A DNA stretch of 20,732 bases from CAYSND01 sp964642235 (GTDB lineage Bacteria > Bacteroidota > Bacteroidia > Bacteroidales > UBA932), in the NCBI GenBank assembly GCA_964642235.1, contig CAZXOP010000024.1, positions 1 through 20,732 of the forward strand, given 5' to 3'. How positions within the stretch are numbered: the first letter of the stretch is position 1; each line of letters begins with the position of its first letter. Below are positions 7,129 to 15,146 of this stretch, one piece after another. The position numbers were made by a program, and so were the translations under genes. The notes under the pieces were generated by a model. It saw nothing but the letters and a program-made list of their open reading frames with translations, searched no databases and was not told the origin of the DNA.

Positions 7129-8212
7129 CTATTTTGATTCCATTAAATAAACTTTCATAAACTCATTCAGGTCGCCATCCAAGACCCCTTGTGTATCAGA
7201 AGTTTCATGCCCTGTGCGGAGATCTTTAACCATTTTATAGGGGTGAAGAACATAGCTTCGTATCTGCGACCCCCACTCTATCTTCTTCTTTTTCCCTTCA
7301 AGTTCAGCCTGTTTCTCCTGTCTCTTTTTAAGCTCAATGTCGTAAAGGTGCGACTTCAAGATACGAAGGGCATTTTGACGATTATCGAACTGAGAGCGAG
7401 TCTCTGTATTTTCCACGACTATTCCTGTCGGAATATGCTTTACACGTACCCCTGTCTCGACTTTATTTACATTCTGCCCCCCTGCACCTGATGAGCGATA
7501 GGTGTCCCACTCCAAATCGGCAGGGTTTATCTCTATCTCTATACTCTCATCCACCAAAGGATAGACAAAGACCGAAGAGAAAGTGGTCTGACGTTTCCCT
7601 TGTGCATTAAAAGGGGATATTCTGACTAAACGATGAACCCCGCTCTCCCCCTTTAGGTAACCAAAGGCATACTCCCCTTCAAACTCTATCGTAACAGATT
7701 TAATCCCTGCATCGTCCCCATCTAAAATATCTGAGACAGCCACCTTGTACCCGTTTTTCTCCCCCCAATGCATATACATTCTCATAAGCATTGCAGACCA
7801 ATCATTGCTCTCAGTCCCCCCTGCACCGGAATTGATCTTCACCAAAGCCCCAAGCGAATCCCCCTCATCTCCGAGCATATTGCGTAGCTCAAGATCCTCC
7901 ACCTTCCCTAAAAGAGTGTTGTAGGTATTGTCGAGCTCCTCTGCCACCGACTCATCCTCTTTGGAAAAGTCCCAAAGAACTCCCAAATCCCCCTCCATTG
8001 TTCTTATCTCATCAAAAGCAGTAACCCAATGCTTAACAGAAGAGAGTCCTTTTAGAAAAATCTCTGCCTCCTTTGGGTCGTTCCAAAAATCGGGAGCGGT
8101 ACTCCTCTCCATCCCGGTATTGACCTCTATCCTTTTAGCAGGGATGTCAAAGACACCTCCCCAACGTATCAATACGCTGACGCAAATCTTTTATTTGCTC
8201 TAAAGTTGTCAT
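7129..8212 (-). CDS. prfB: Peptide chain release factor 2, expressed by programmed +1 frameshift
   Basis: RF2 recognises UGA and UAA stop codons and triggers peptide release. The gene is in two frames. Translation starts at the ATG at 8212 and gives MTTLEQIKDLRQRIDTLGRCL, which ends at an in-frame TGA (8149-8147). After CTT the ribosome must slip one base to read GAC and continue with DIPAKRIEV to the stop at 7129, giving 360 residues. RF2 features: the SPF anticodon-like tripeptide at about 199-201 (RISPFNAQ) and the GGQ catalytic motif at 244-246 (SSGAGGQNVNKVE). A gene-finder would instead start at a TTG at 8172 in the second frame, which is wrong. The ATG overlaps the recX stop (ATGA), so the two genes are likely translationally coupled. 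Because RF2 competes with the shift at UGA, the gene autoregulates. Confidence 0.95.
8146..8162 (-). promoter_or_regulatory. prfB: prfB +1 recoding site with SD-like stimulator
   Basis: The minus-strand sequence is GGGGAGGTGTCTTTGAC. It contains the CTT-TGA-C slippery stop used in most bacterial prfB genes, preceded at the canonical three-base spacing by an AGG-rich Shine-Dalgarno-like element. E. coli has the same layout (AGGGGGTATCTTTGAC). The zero frame opens at 8212 and ends at this TGA; the +1 frame is open to 7129. Confidence 0.95.
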
Positions 8213-8676
8213 TTCTTATTGTTTAAAAATTGATTTATCTCACTATATTCATATCCCCTCCCAAGCCCGAAACGGAGCAGTTTGTCCCTCTTTTTCTGAA
8301 TATCCTTCTCATTTGCAAGCTGCCGCCATTTATTCTCAAGCACCACCTCCATTTTTTGTTCTGCCTTCGAAGAATCAATCTCCTTCATTGCCTCTGCAAT
8401 AACCTCTTTTGGAACCCCTTTGCTCTGCAATTGAAAGACAATTTTCCTCGCTCCCCACCCTTGCAAGGAGGATTTGTCCCTTGCAAATGCTCGCGCATAT
8501 CTCCTGTTGTCCAAAAATCCACCTTCGATTAATCTCTGCAAAATCTTTGCCGTTTCCCCCTCCGAAAACCCCTTTCTGCGAAGCTTTTCCGAAATATCAC
8601 GACTGCAATACTCGCGTCTGCTACAGAGGGCTTCAAGCCTTGTTAACTCTTTATCTATGGAGAGATTCTTTTCCAT
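8209..8676 (-). CDS. recX: RecA regulator RecX
   Basis: RecX binds RecA filaments and modulates strand exchange and the SOS response. The 155-residue length and composition fit: three-helix repeats with ALCSRREYCSRDISEKLRRKGF, RLIEGGFLDNRRYARAFARD, GARKIVFQLQSKGVPKEVI and the C-terminal KRDKLLRFGLGRGYEYSEI. The ATG at 8676 shares one base with the stop of the upstream outer-membrane phospholipase gene (TAATG), and the recX stop overlaps the prfB start (ATGA). Such junctions suggest translational coupling. No recA is visible in the window. Confidence 0.92.
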   Translation of the reverse strand: MEKNLSIDKELTRLEALCSRREYCSRDISEKLRRKGFSEGETAKILQRLIEGGFLDNRRYARAFARDKSSLQGWGARKIVFQLQSKGVPKEVIAEAMKEIDSSKAEQKMEVVLENKWRQLANEKDIQKKRDKLLRFGLGRGYEYSEINQFLNNKK

Positions 8677-11051
8677 TAGAAGTAATAACCGAGATTAAAA
8701 TAGGCACCCATTCCGGAGAGTTGATTTGACCAGGTTAGATTTAGTGAAATGGGACCAATAGGGGATTTGTATGAGTATTGGAGTGCTGCACCCCACATTT
8801 TATTTCCATTCTTAAAGAACCCTTTTATATCGGAATACTCCATTCCGTAGTTAAAACAGGCTGAGATATAATGTTGAGGCAGAAACATAACTCTTAAATC
8901 GAGACGGGCAATCGCCAAATTATTCCCCACAAAAATAGGATAATTAAAACCTAAAAATGGCATCTGTTGATGGAGATACCTCCCCTCCTCTAATCCCCCT
9001 ATGATATTAGCATACAAGATGGGGACTCTCGCACCTACTATGGACCTGCCATAAAATGACGGGAGTAAGGAGACTCTGCTCGAGAGAGGGATGGAGTAGC
9101 GTACAGAGAGCTTTGCTGTCCCGAATTTAACAAATTCCCTATCTAAAAAGGACTTAAAATACCAATTAACATTAAAGTTCGTTTTAACACCCTTTGTAGG
9201 GAAGTAGAAATCATCTTGTGTATCGATATCGAGTCTTAGGAAAGTCCCCAAATAATTCCCCACCTCTCCCATAGCATACACATCATCAGGGACTTCTGCA
9301 ATCAATCTTCTTAGGATATAATCTTCGTATTTTATGCCACACTTGAAATTTAATCTTCGCGAATAGATTTCAGAGAGAGCGAGTTCCACAGTATGTTGCC
9401 TGAAACTGGTATTTGCCTGCACAAAATTTGCATTAAAAAACGTCATCTGTGTTCCGCGAAACATATAAGAGAGGTTTATCTTGGGGAAAGTGCTTGAAAC
9501 ATATTGAACTTCAGCCTTGGCCCACGGACTAATGCTAAGACGACCTGACAGGTCAAACTTAAATCCCCTAAGTTTGTGTGTATTAATCCCCACACTTAAA
9601 AGAATAGCCGCTGTCTCTTCGGAGTCGAATCTAAAACCGAGCCCAAATCTGTGAGGCTCCTCCTTCTCACAAACTATTTTTAGTTGATATGGTTCACTCT
9701 CCCCCAGAAGAGTATAATTAACAGAGGAGAAACAGTTGGTACCATAAAAAAGGGCAATAGCCTCATTTATCTCTTTTCCTGAAACATAGTTATCATCCAA
9801 TAGAGAGCTCTTCTTTAAAAGCCAACGCCCCTCTTCCACATTAACCCCTGACAACTCCACTGAAGAGATCAAAATAGATTCATTCATAATATTCGTCCCT
9901 TTTTTAACGGGGTCGCTTTTGGTAGGGACATCCTCTTGAAAGGTATCGAGATAGGCTTTAAGTTGAAGGAGCTGCTCCTTATAATCTAATGCCTCTATAT
10001 ACCCTCGTCTTATTAACGTTTCAATACTTTCATGATCAAAGGACATCATCCCATACCCCCCTGTATATGGGTGCATATAAAAAAGAGTCTGTTTTCTATT
10101 ATCTGCTCTACGAGAATTAGTTGCTACTGACATCAACTGAGTTAAAAGTTCAGGGAGAGAGTTTACATCATCCGGATTTCGTGCTATATCTCTGGTCACT
10201 TCGACCCCAATGACTATATCTGCTCCAAGTTCTTTGCAGACATCCACGGGGAAGTTATTCGCCATCCCCCCATCCACAAAGACATATTCCCCTCTTTTAA
10301 CCGGGGCAAAGTAGCCCGGTATAGCCATACTTGCTCTGATAGCCATAGGAAGAACTCCGCTCCGTAAAACGACCCCCTTTGCCGAAAGCAAATCAGTTGC
10401 AACACATGCAAAAGGGATAGGGAGGGAGTCAAAACTTATCGAATCCTGATACCCTACACAGAGACTGTTCAGAAGATTTAGAATATTTTGTCCCTTAACG
10501 ATACCCGATGGGAGAGAGCTTATAAAAGACCTGCCTGAACTCGGCTCTTTAGGGGAGTTTTCTCTTTTTATTTTCTCATTCAGAGTGCTAAATGCATTAA
10601 ATGGTACAGAGATTAAGTATTGATTATTATAGAGTTTAGCTTCATAAGTCATATCTCCCCTATCTATTGCATCATTCATATAATATGGCCAATCCAGATT
10701 AGAGACGAGTTTCTCTAAATCCGCTGATGAATAACCGATAGCATGAAGTCCTCCGATAATAGAGCCCATACTCGTTCCGGTAACATAGTCTATCGGGATA
10801 CCTATCTCCTCCAAAAGTTTAAGCACCCCGATATGGGCTGCCCCTTTTGCCCCTCCCCCTCCAAGAGTCAGTCCTATTTTGGGACGCGTTTTACCACTAT
10901 ATTTCAGTACCGTGTCGCGAAAAGAACTCCCATTCCCCTTTATAAAAATGGAATCGGGAGAAGACGTTTTTAGTGTAATCACCTCCTCGGCATAAAGTCG
11001 GTTACCAATACTTAGTGAGAGAAAAAATAGTAAAATCGCAACTCTCTTCAT
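8676..11051 (-). CDS. Patatin-like phospholipase with POTRA and outer-membrane barrel (PlpD-like, type Vd)
   Basis: A 791-residue protein with a Sec signal peptide (cleavage probably after LYA, about residue 21). The patatin lipase domain spans about residues 58-330 and holds the oxyanion loop GGGGAKG (64-70), the nucleophile S94 in GTSMG and the catalytic D260 in VDGGMANNFP. A POTRA-like segment follows (about 393-470: ISSVELSGVNVEEG through VNYTLLGE), then a C-terminal beta-barrel of about 320 residues rich in alternating aromatic strands and ending in YYF, as expected for BamA-assembled proteins. This is the PlpD (type Vd secretion) architecture, in which the lipase is fused to its own transporter. 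The expected activity is phospholipase A on membrane lipids. It starts 4 nt after rlmN and its stop overlaps the recX start. Confidence 0.92.
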   Translation of the reverse strand: MKRVAILLFFLSLSIGNRLYAEEVITLKTSSPDSIFIKGNGSSFRDTVLKYSGKTRPKIGLTLGGGGAKGAAHIGVLKLLEEIGIPIDYVTGTSMGSIIGGLHAIGYSSADLEKLVSNLDWPYYMNDAIDRGDMTYEAKLYNNQYLISVPFNAFSTLNEKIKRENSPKEPSSGRSFISSLPSGIVKGQNILNLLNSLCVGYQDSISFDSLPIPFACVATDLLSAKGVVLRSGVLPMAIRASMAIPGYFAPVKRGEYVFVDGGMANNFPVDVCKELGADIVIGVEVTRDIARNPDDVNSLPELLTQLMSVATNSRRADNRKQTLFYMHPYTGGYGMMSFDHESIETLIRRGYIEALDYKEQLLQLKAYLDTFQEDVPTKSDPVKKGTNIMNESILISSVELSGVNVEEGRWLLKKSSLLDDNYVSGKEINEAIALFYGTNCFSSVNYTLLGESEPYQLKIVCEKEEPHRFGLGFRFDSEETAAILLSVGINTHKLRGFKFDLSGRLSISPWAKAEVQYVSSTFPKINLSYMFRGTQMTFFNANFVQANTSFRQHTVELALSEIYSRRLNFKCGIKYEDYILRRLIAEVPDDVYAMGEVGNYLGTFLRLDIDTQDDFYFPTKGVKTNFNVNWYFKSFLDREFVKFGTAKLSVRYSIPLSSRVSLLPSFYGRSIVGARVPILYANIIGGLEEGRYLHQQMPFLGFNYPIFVGNNLAIARLDLRVMFLPQHYISACFNYGMEYSDIKGFFKNGNKMWGAALQYSYKSPIGPISLNLTWSNQLSGMGAYFNLGYYF

Positions 11052-11055
11052 ATTT

Positions 11056-12060
11056 CTAATTCTTTATTACTGAACCTGATAACATCCCGCAGGCTGCCAA
11101 CACATCCTCACCCCTCGATGCCCTTACAGTGGCAATAACCCCTGCATCATTTAATCTCTTTTGGAATAACTCTATTTTAATCTCTATTGAAGGGGCTAAA
11201 GGGGAGTCGGGGATCTTATGAAATCTAATCAGATTCACCCTGCACTCCAATCCCCTCAACATTCTAATAAGAGCATCGGCGTGTCGTTTAGTATCATTTA
11301 CCCCTTCAAACATAATATACTCGAAACTGACTCTGCGCTGCCCTGAGAAATCATATTGTTTTATTAACTCTACGGTTTCGGCTATAGGGAATGCCTTTTC
11401 CATCGGCATTAATTCATTTCTTTCAGGGGCAAAAGGGTTATGTAAACTTATGGCAATATGGCATTTATTCTCCTCTAAAAAACGTTTTAGGTAGGGGTTT
11501 ACCCCTATGGTCGAAAGGGTTATTCTTCTCGGACTCCACCCGAAACCCCAGTCGGCAGTAAGAATCTCAATGGCTTTGGTAACTGCCTCGTAATTATCGA
11601 GAGGCTCACCCATCCCCATAAAGACCGCATTAGTAAGGTGTTCTGATTCATCTATCTCTAAAAACTGAGAAAGAATCTCTGCTGCACTCAGATTCCCGTG
11701 AAATCCCATTCTCCCTGTCATACAGAACTTGCACCCCATTCTACACCCTATCTGCGAGGAGACACAGATGGTACTTCGCTCCTCACTCGGAATCATTACC
11801 GTCTCTATATTCATCGGAAAAAGATATTTTTTAGTCCCGTCAAAAGAGACGACCACATTACTATAGCCGACCCTCCCCACCTCATATTCAGCGGAGAGCT
11901 TTTCTCTTGCCGAGATGGAGAGATTGGTCATCTCATCGATAGAGCTTACCCTCTTCTTATAGAGCCACTCTGCCATCTGCTTAGCAGTATAAGAGGGCAA
12001 TCCATACTGAACAGCCACCTCTTTTAACTCTTGCAAATTATATCCTAATAATGATTTCAT
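11056..12060 (-). CDS. rlmN: 23S rRNA (A2503-C2) / tRNA (A37-C2) methyltransferase RlmN
   Basis: A radical-SAM dual-specificity enzyme that methylates C2 of A2503 in 23S rRNA and of A37 in some tRNAs. In this 334-residue protein the radical SAM cluster cysteines are C106, C110 and C113 (CRMGCKFC). C99 is in the position of the auxiliary Cys118 of E. coli, and C324 (AACGMLSG) is the methyl-carrying cysteine near the C-terminus. Also present: GMGEPLDNY, the SAM-binding STIGVNPYLKRF and ISLHNPFAPERN. The start (MKSLLGYNLQELKE) matches typical RlmN N-termini. It appears to head the five-gene run through patatin, recX, prfB and fumarase. Its probable promoter sits so close that the mRNA may have almost no leader. 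Confidence 0.96.
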   Translation of the reverse strand: MKSLLGYNLQELKEVAVQYGLPSYTAKQMAEWLYKKRVSSIDEMTNLSISAREKLSAEYEVGRVGYSNVVVSFDGTKKYLFPMNIETVMIPSEERSTICVSSQIGCRMGCKFCMTGRMGFHGNLSAAEILSQFLEIDESEHLTNAVFMGMGEPLDNYEAVTKAIEILTADWGFGWSPRRITLSTIGVNPYLKRFLEENKCHIAISLHNPFAPERNELMPMEKAFPIAETVELIKQYDFSGQRRVSFEYIMFEGVNDTKRHADALIRMLRGLECRVNLIRFHKIPDSPLAPSIEIKIELFQKRLNDAGVIATVRASRGEDVLAACGMLSGSVIKN

Positions 12061-12214
12061 TTAGCAAAAGTAGCAAAAAGATATATCTTTGAACAAAATA
12101 TAATTGATTTATTGGATATAGCAATAATCCCATCTTATTCATGCAGTAATTTGAATATTAGCGCATTTATAATATAGTACTCATACTTTGATAAAACATT
12201 AAATACTAAATTTT
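12061..12214. other. Divergent AT-rich intergenic region (rlmN / small lipoprotein)
   Basis: A 154-bp non-coding stretch. It holds the rlmN promoter candidate (12065-12098), a short tandem TAGCAAAAG/TAGCAAAAAG at 12062-12080 that overlaps it, and on the plus strand an exact TAnnTTTG (TATCTTTG, 12084-12091) without a visible -33 box. No convincing promoter is seen close to the lipoprotein start; ATACTTTG at 12183-12190 is only a partial match. No RNA gene was recognised. Confidence 0.5.
12065..12098 (-). promoter_or_regulatory. Candidate sigma-ABfr promoter for rlmN operon
   Basis: On the minus strand TACTTTTG (12072-12065) matches the -7 consensus TAnnTTTG. A TTTTG (12098-12094) lies 21 bp upstream, within the 19-21 bp spacing known for Bacteroides -33/-7 promoters. 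The -7 box ends only 4 nt before the rlmN ATG, so the transcript would start at or next to the start codon. The assignment is by motif only. Confidence 0.5.
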
Positions 12215-12673
12215 ATGAAAAAAATTGTTTTAGCCATTTTTATTATCGCTTTAGTGGTTTCATGTAAAAATGAAAGCGAAACTTCTATTTCCGTCAAGGG
12301 TGTTACCCATGGAAAATGTATCTCAACTCCCAATACAAGAGCCGCAGAGAGTGGTTATGGTATTCTAATCGTTAAAGCCACCGCCAATTCAGGACTAAGT
12401 GTAGAGCACAAGGATGCCGTCTTAAACTGCTCTGCACAAGAGGAGGGTAAATTAATAGTAACAGTTAGAAAGGATGGTAACAATCTTTACATTAATGAGT
12501 CAGCCCCGGCCTCTGCCAACTGTGTCTGCTGTATTAATACTGCCTTTACACTTAATGGTCTAAGCAATGCTACATTTACTGTTTACTACACTGTGGATAA
12601 TGTGGAATTTGCACCATTTACTGTAACTTATAACAGTGGACTCAACCAAGCAATATCTCTAACTCGGAAATAA
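12215..12673 (+). CDS. Small cysteine-rich lipoprotein of unknown function
   Basis: A 152-residue predicted lipoprotein: MKK, a hydrophobic core and lipobox VVSC with Cys17, then KNESET. The mature part looks all-beta, with alternating hydrophobic strands such as GILIVKA, KLIVTVRKDGNNLYI, AFTLNGL and FTVYYTV, consistent with one Ig-like domain. Beyond the lipidated cysteine there are C35, C72 (LNCSAQEEG) and a cluster NCVCC (C103, C105, C106), so one or two disulfides are plausible. Small Bacteroidota lipoproteins with an NC...NCxC spacing before a final beta-hairpin are familiar to me, but I cannot name a family or function. It stands alone, flanked by minus-strand operons on both sides. It ends 17 bp before the convergent fabG stop. 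Confidence 0.8.
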   Translation: MKKIVLAIFIIALVVSCKNESETSISVKGVTHGKCISTPNTRAAESGYGILIVKATANSGLSVEHKDAVLNCSAQEEGKLIVTVRKDGNNLYINESAPASANCVCCINTAFTLNGLSNATFTVYYTVDNVEFAPFTVTYNSGLNQAISLTRK

Positions 12674-12681
12674 AACCGAGT
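12662..12681. terminator. Short hairpin spanning the lipoprotein stop codon, possible bidirectional terminator
   Basis: ACTCGG (12662-12667) pairs perfectly with CCGAGT (12676-12681) around an 8-nt A-rich loop that contains the TAA stop of the lipoprotein. It lies between two convergent genes, where a shared terminator would be useful. The stem is only 6 bp and no strong T-run follows on either strand, so this is tentative. Confidence 0.3.
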
Positions 12682-12690
12682 AATGTATTA

Positions 12691-13434
12691 TTAACTCATT
12701 CCGCCGTCACAGATAATTACCTGACCGGTAACATAAGATGAGAGGTCGGAGGAGAGGAAGAGTGCTATATTGGCTATATCTTCAGGGGTACCACCTCTAC
12801 GGAGAGGGATACGTTTCATCCATTCGGTTTTAACCTCTTCGGTAAGGGCATCGGTCATATCGGTAATGATAAATCCGGGAGCGATAGCGTTAGCACGAAT
12901 ACCGCGAGAGCCCATCTCCTTAGCTATGGACTTTGCAAGCCCTATCATACCTGCCTTAGAGGCTGAATAGTTTGCCTGCCCTGCATTACCATTTACCCCC
13001 ACTACAGAGGAGATATTTATAATGCTCCCCCCTTTCTGTTTCCCCATTACAGGTACCACTGCGTGAGTAAAATTAAAAGCGGATTTCAGATTTACGGTTA
13101 TGACTGCATCCCATTGTGCTTCGGTCATCCTCATAATAAGTCCGTCACGAGTAATGCCGGCATTATTAACCAAGATGTCTATTCTTCCGAAATCCTTTAC
13201 TATCTGATCTACCACTTCGTGTGCCTTGGTGAAGTCTGCTGCATTAGAGGCATACCCACGACATACCACACCCATTGCCGATATTTCAGCTACGGTATTA
13301 TTAAAAACCTCGTCCTGATTAAGGTCTGTAAAAGCGATGTCAGCCCCTTGAGAGGCTAATTTAAGAGCTATTGCTTTTCCTATCCCACGAGCTGCTCCTG
13401 TAACAAGAGCTGTTTTTCCTTTTAACATATTCAT
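12691..13434 (-). CDS. fabG: 3-oxoacyl-[ACP] reductase FabG
   Basis: NADPH-dependent reduction of 3-oxoacyl-ACP in the FAS II elongation cycle. This 247-residue short-chain dehydrogenase has the cofactor loop TGAARGIG (12-19), NNAG (90-93), and the catalytic S143, Y156 and K160 (ISSVVG and YSASKAG), and ends in VTGQVIICDGGMS. The motif MSSVVGVxGNAGQ-NY and the PLRRGGTPEDIAN tail are like FabG of Bacteroides. A second Met at codon 3 (13428) is an equally possible start. It is the last gene of the fabH-F-Z-G run, 13 nt after fabZ. Confidence 0.93.
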   Translation of the reverse strand: MNMLKGKTALVTGAARGIGKAIALKLASQGADIAFTDLNQDEVFNNTVAEISAMGVVCRGYASNAADFTKAHEVVDQIVKDFGRIDILVNNAGITRDGLIMRMTEAQWDAVITVNLKSAFNFTHAVVPVMGKQKGGSIINISSVVGVNGNAGQANYSASKAGMIGLAKSIAKEMGSRGIRANAIAPGFIITDMTDALTEEVKTEWMKRIPLRRGGTPEDIANIALFLSSDLSSYVTGQVIICDGGMS

Positions 13435-13447
13435 TAAGTTTAGATGG

Positions 13448-13876
13448 TTATAATTTACTATTTTCTATAAGAGCTACTGATAGGTTAGCTGACGTACAGA
13501 GTTTATCACCCACAAAAGCCTTAGCACTTATGAAATAGATCATCGCCTTATGATTGGTTATGTGAGCTTTAACAGTAACTGTATCCCCCGGATAAACGGA
13601 AGATTTAAACCTTACTCCATCAATGCCTGTAAAGAAAGGGGTTCTCCCATCTTTAAGCAGATCTTTTACGAGTAAAGCAGAACATTGTCCCATTATTTCA
13701 CAAAGAATAACACCGGGAACAACGGGGTGACCTGGGAAATGCCCTTGTAAGAAAAATTCATCACCTTTAACAGTGTATTGTCCTACGACATTCCCATTTT
13801 CATCAAGCTCCATAGAGTCCACCAAAAGCATAGGTTCTCTATGAGCCAAAAACTCTTTAATTTCTTCTCTATTCAT
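13448..13876 (-). CDS. fabZ: 3-hydroxyacyl-[ACP] dehydratase, FabZ type (stand-alone)
   Basis: Dehydrates 3-hydroxyacyl-ACP to trans-2-enoyl-ACP. The 142-residue hot-dog protein has the catalytic H46 in QGHFPGHPVVPGV and E60 in LCEIMGQ, 14 residues apart as in FabZ. HREPMLLVD and VRFKSSVYPGDTV are also family motifs. In most Bacteroidota the housekeeping FabZ is fused to LpxC, so a stand-alone copy is worth noting. The wording HREPMLLVD...GDEFFLQGHFPG-PVVPGVILCEIM resembles clostridial FabZ more than the LpxC-FabZ type (from memory, not a search). The start overlaps the fabF stop by 8 bp, suggesting translational coupling. Confidence 0.9.
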   Translation of the reverse strand: MNREEIKEFLAHREPMLLVDSMELDENGNVVGQYTVKGDEFFLQGHFPGHPVVPGVILCEIMGQCSALLVKDLLKDGRTPFFTGIDGVRFKSSVYPGDTVTVKAHITNHKAMIYFISAKAFVGDKLCTSANLSVALIENSKL

Positions 13877-15122
13877 ACTTTCTTATACTTAAACATCCAT
13901 TATGACCACCGAATCCTAATGAGGAGGAGAGGGCAATAGAAATATCCATCTTCCTCGCTTTCAAAGGGGTATAATCCAAATCACACTCCGGATCATGCTC
14001 TGTAAGTCCAATAGTGGGAGGAACAATACCATGATGCACCGCAAGCGCAGTAGCAACTAATTCAACTCCCCCTGCGGCTCCCAACATGTGCCCTGTCATA
14101 GATTTGGTAGAGCAGATAGCCGCTTTGCGGGCAGCCTCTTCACCAACTGCTATTTTAATGGCAGCAGTTTCAGATTTGTCGTTAAGAGGTGTCCCTGTCC
14201 CATGTGCATTTATATGTAAGGGTTCCCCTTGAACATACCCTGCTTCATCGAGAGCTACCTTAAAGGCACGTGCTGCGCAAGAACCGTCAGGTCTGGGTGC
14301 AGTATAGTGGTAAGCATCACAAGAGTTACCATAACCACATACCTCTGCATAAATCTTAGCACCACGAGCCACTGCATGCTCAAGCTCCTCAAGAACCACT
14401 ACCCCTGCCCCTTCTGCTATCACAAACCCCTGTCTGCGTTGATCAAAAGGGAGTGACCCCTGCAAGGGATCCTCGGAGCGGGAGAGAGCCTTACTATTGG
14501 CGAAGCCCCCTATTGCAAGAGGATTGACAGCAGCCTCAGCACCACCTGCGATTATTGCATCTGCATAACCATGTTTTATTGCCAAAAACGCCTCCCCTAT
14601 AGAGTGTGTTCCTGTTGCACAAGCAGTTACCACCGGGAGACAAGGTCCCTGTGCATTGTGAGCAATAGCCACATTTCCTGCTGCAATATTGGAAATCATC
14701 ATAGGGATAAAGAGAGGGGAGATTCTCCCTGCCCCCTCATTTATCATCTTTTTAACCTCATTTACGAATGTCTCCATTCCACCGATACCGGAACCGATAT
14801 AGACACCAAATCTCTCAGGTTCGATATTTTTTTCAGCTTCGAGACCGCTCTCTTTAACCGCCTGATTAGCAGCAGCCATTGCAAATAGAGCATATCTATC
14901 ACTTTTACGAATTAGCGAACTCTCAACTCCGTCACCGGCAGGGTTAAAATCTTTAACCTGACCTGCTATCTTCACAGGAAGATCATCTGTCGAGAAGCTT
15001 GTAATCGTATCTATTCCGCAGACTCCATTTATAGCATTATTCCAAAAAGTTTCAACATTATTCCCGATGGGAGTGACTACCCCCATCCCTGTAATTACTA
15101 CCCTTCTTATAGAATTTCCCAT
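13869..15122 (-). CDS. fabF: 3-oxoacyl-[ACP] synthase II
   Basis: Condenses malonyl-ACP with acyl-ACP in FAS II elongation. The protein has 417 residues, normal for FabF. The active-site triad is C168 (VVTACATGT), H307 (NAHGTGTP) and H345 (MTGHMLGAAGG), with K340 in STKSMTGH. GSGIGG (110-115) and FGGHNG near the C-terminus are also conserved. Several stretches (GPCLPVVTACATGTHSIGEAF; DPECDLDYTPLKAR; SSSLGFGGHN) read like Firmicutes FabF, whereas Bacteroides FabF typically has TTSACATSTNAL and LSNTFGFGGHN. That comparison is from memory. The chain-length preference cannot be judged. It lies 24 nt after fabH and overlaps fabZ. Confidence 0.93.
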   Translation of the reverse strand: MGNSIRRVVITGMGVVTPIGNNVETFWNNAINGVCGIDTITSFSTDDLPVKIAGQVKDFNPAGDGVESSLIRKSDRYALFAMAAANQAVKESGLEAEKNIEPERFGVYIGSGIGGMETFVNEVKKMINEGAGRISPLFIPMMISNIAAGNVAIAHNAQGPCLPVVTACATGTHSIGEAFLAIKHGYADAIIAGGAEAAVNPLAIGGFANSKALSRSEDPLQGSLPFDQRRQGFVIAEGAGVVVLEELEHAVARGAKIYAEVCGYGNSCDAYHYTAPRPDGSCAARAFKVALDEAGYVQGEPLHINAHGTGTPLNDKSETAAIKIAVGEEAARKAAICSTKSMTGHMLGAAGGVELVATALAVHHGIVPPTIGLTEHDPECDLDYTPLKARKMDISIALSSSLGFGGHNGCLSIRKYE

Positions 15123-15146
15123 TGATTAAATTTGTTTAAATGTTAA

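Noticed and set aside
8147..8149. In-frame TGA near the start of prfB as a sign of a pseudogene or sequencing error
   Set aside because: The context CTT-TGA-C with an upstream SD-like element is the conserved RF2 recoding site, and the downstream frame is intact.
8149..8172. TTG at 8172 as the prfB start
   Set aside because: It lies inside the recoding region and gives an N-terminus (IRWGGVF) unlike RF2; the ATG at 8212 overlaps the recX stop and fits the frameshift model.
12062..12080. Tandem TAGCAAAAG / TAGCAAAAAG as a regulatory repeat
   Set aside because: Only two short AT-rich copies, and they coincide with the promoter-like bases; too little to call separately.
12084..12091. TATCTTTG as promoter of the small lipoprotein
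   Set aside because: It matches TAnnTTTG but has no -33 element and would leave a leader of about 120 nt; noted only as part of the intergenic region.
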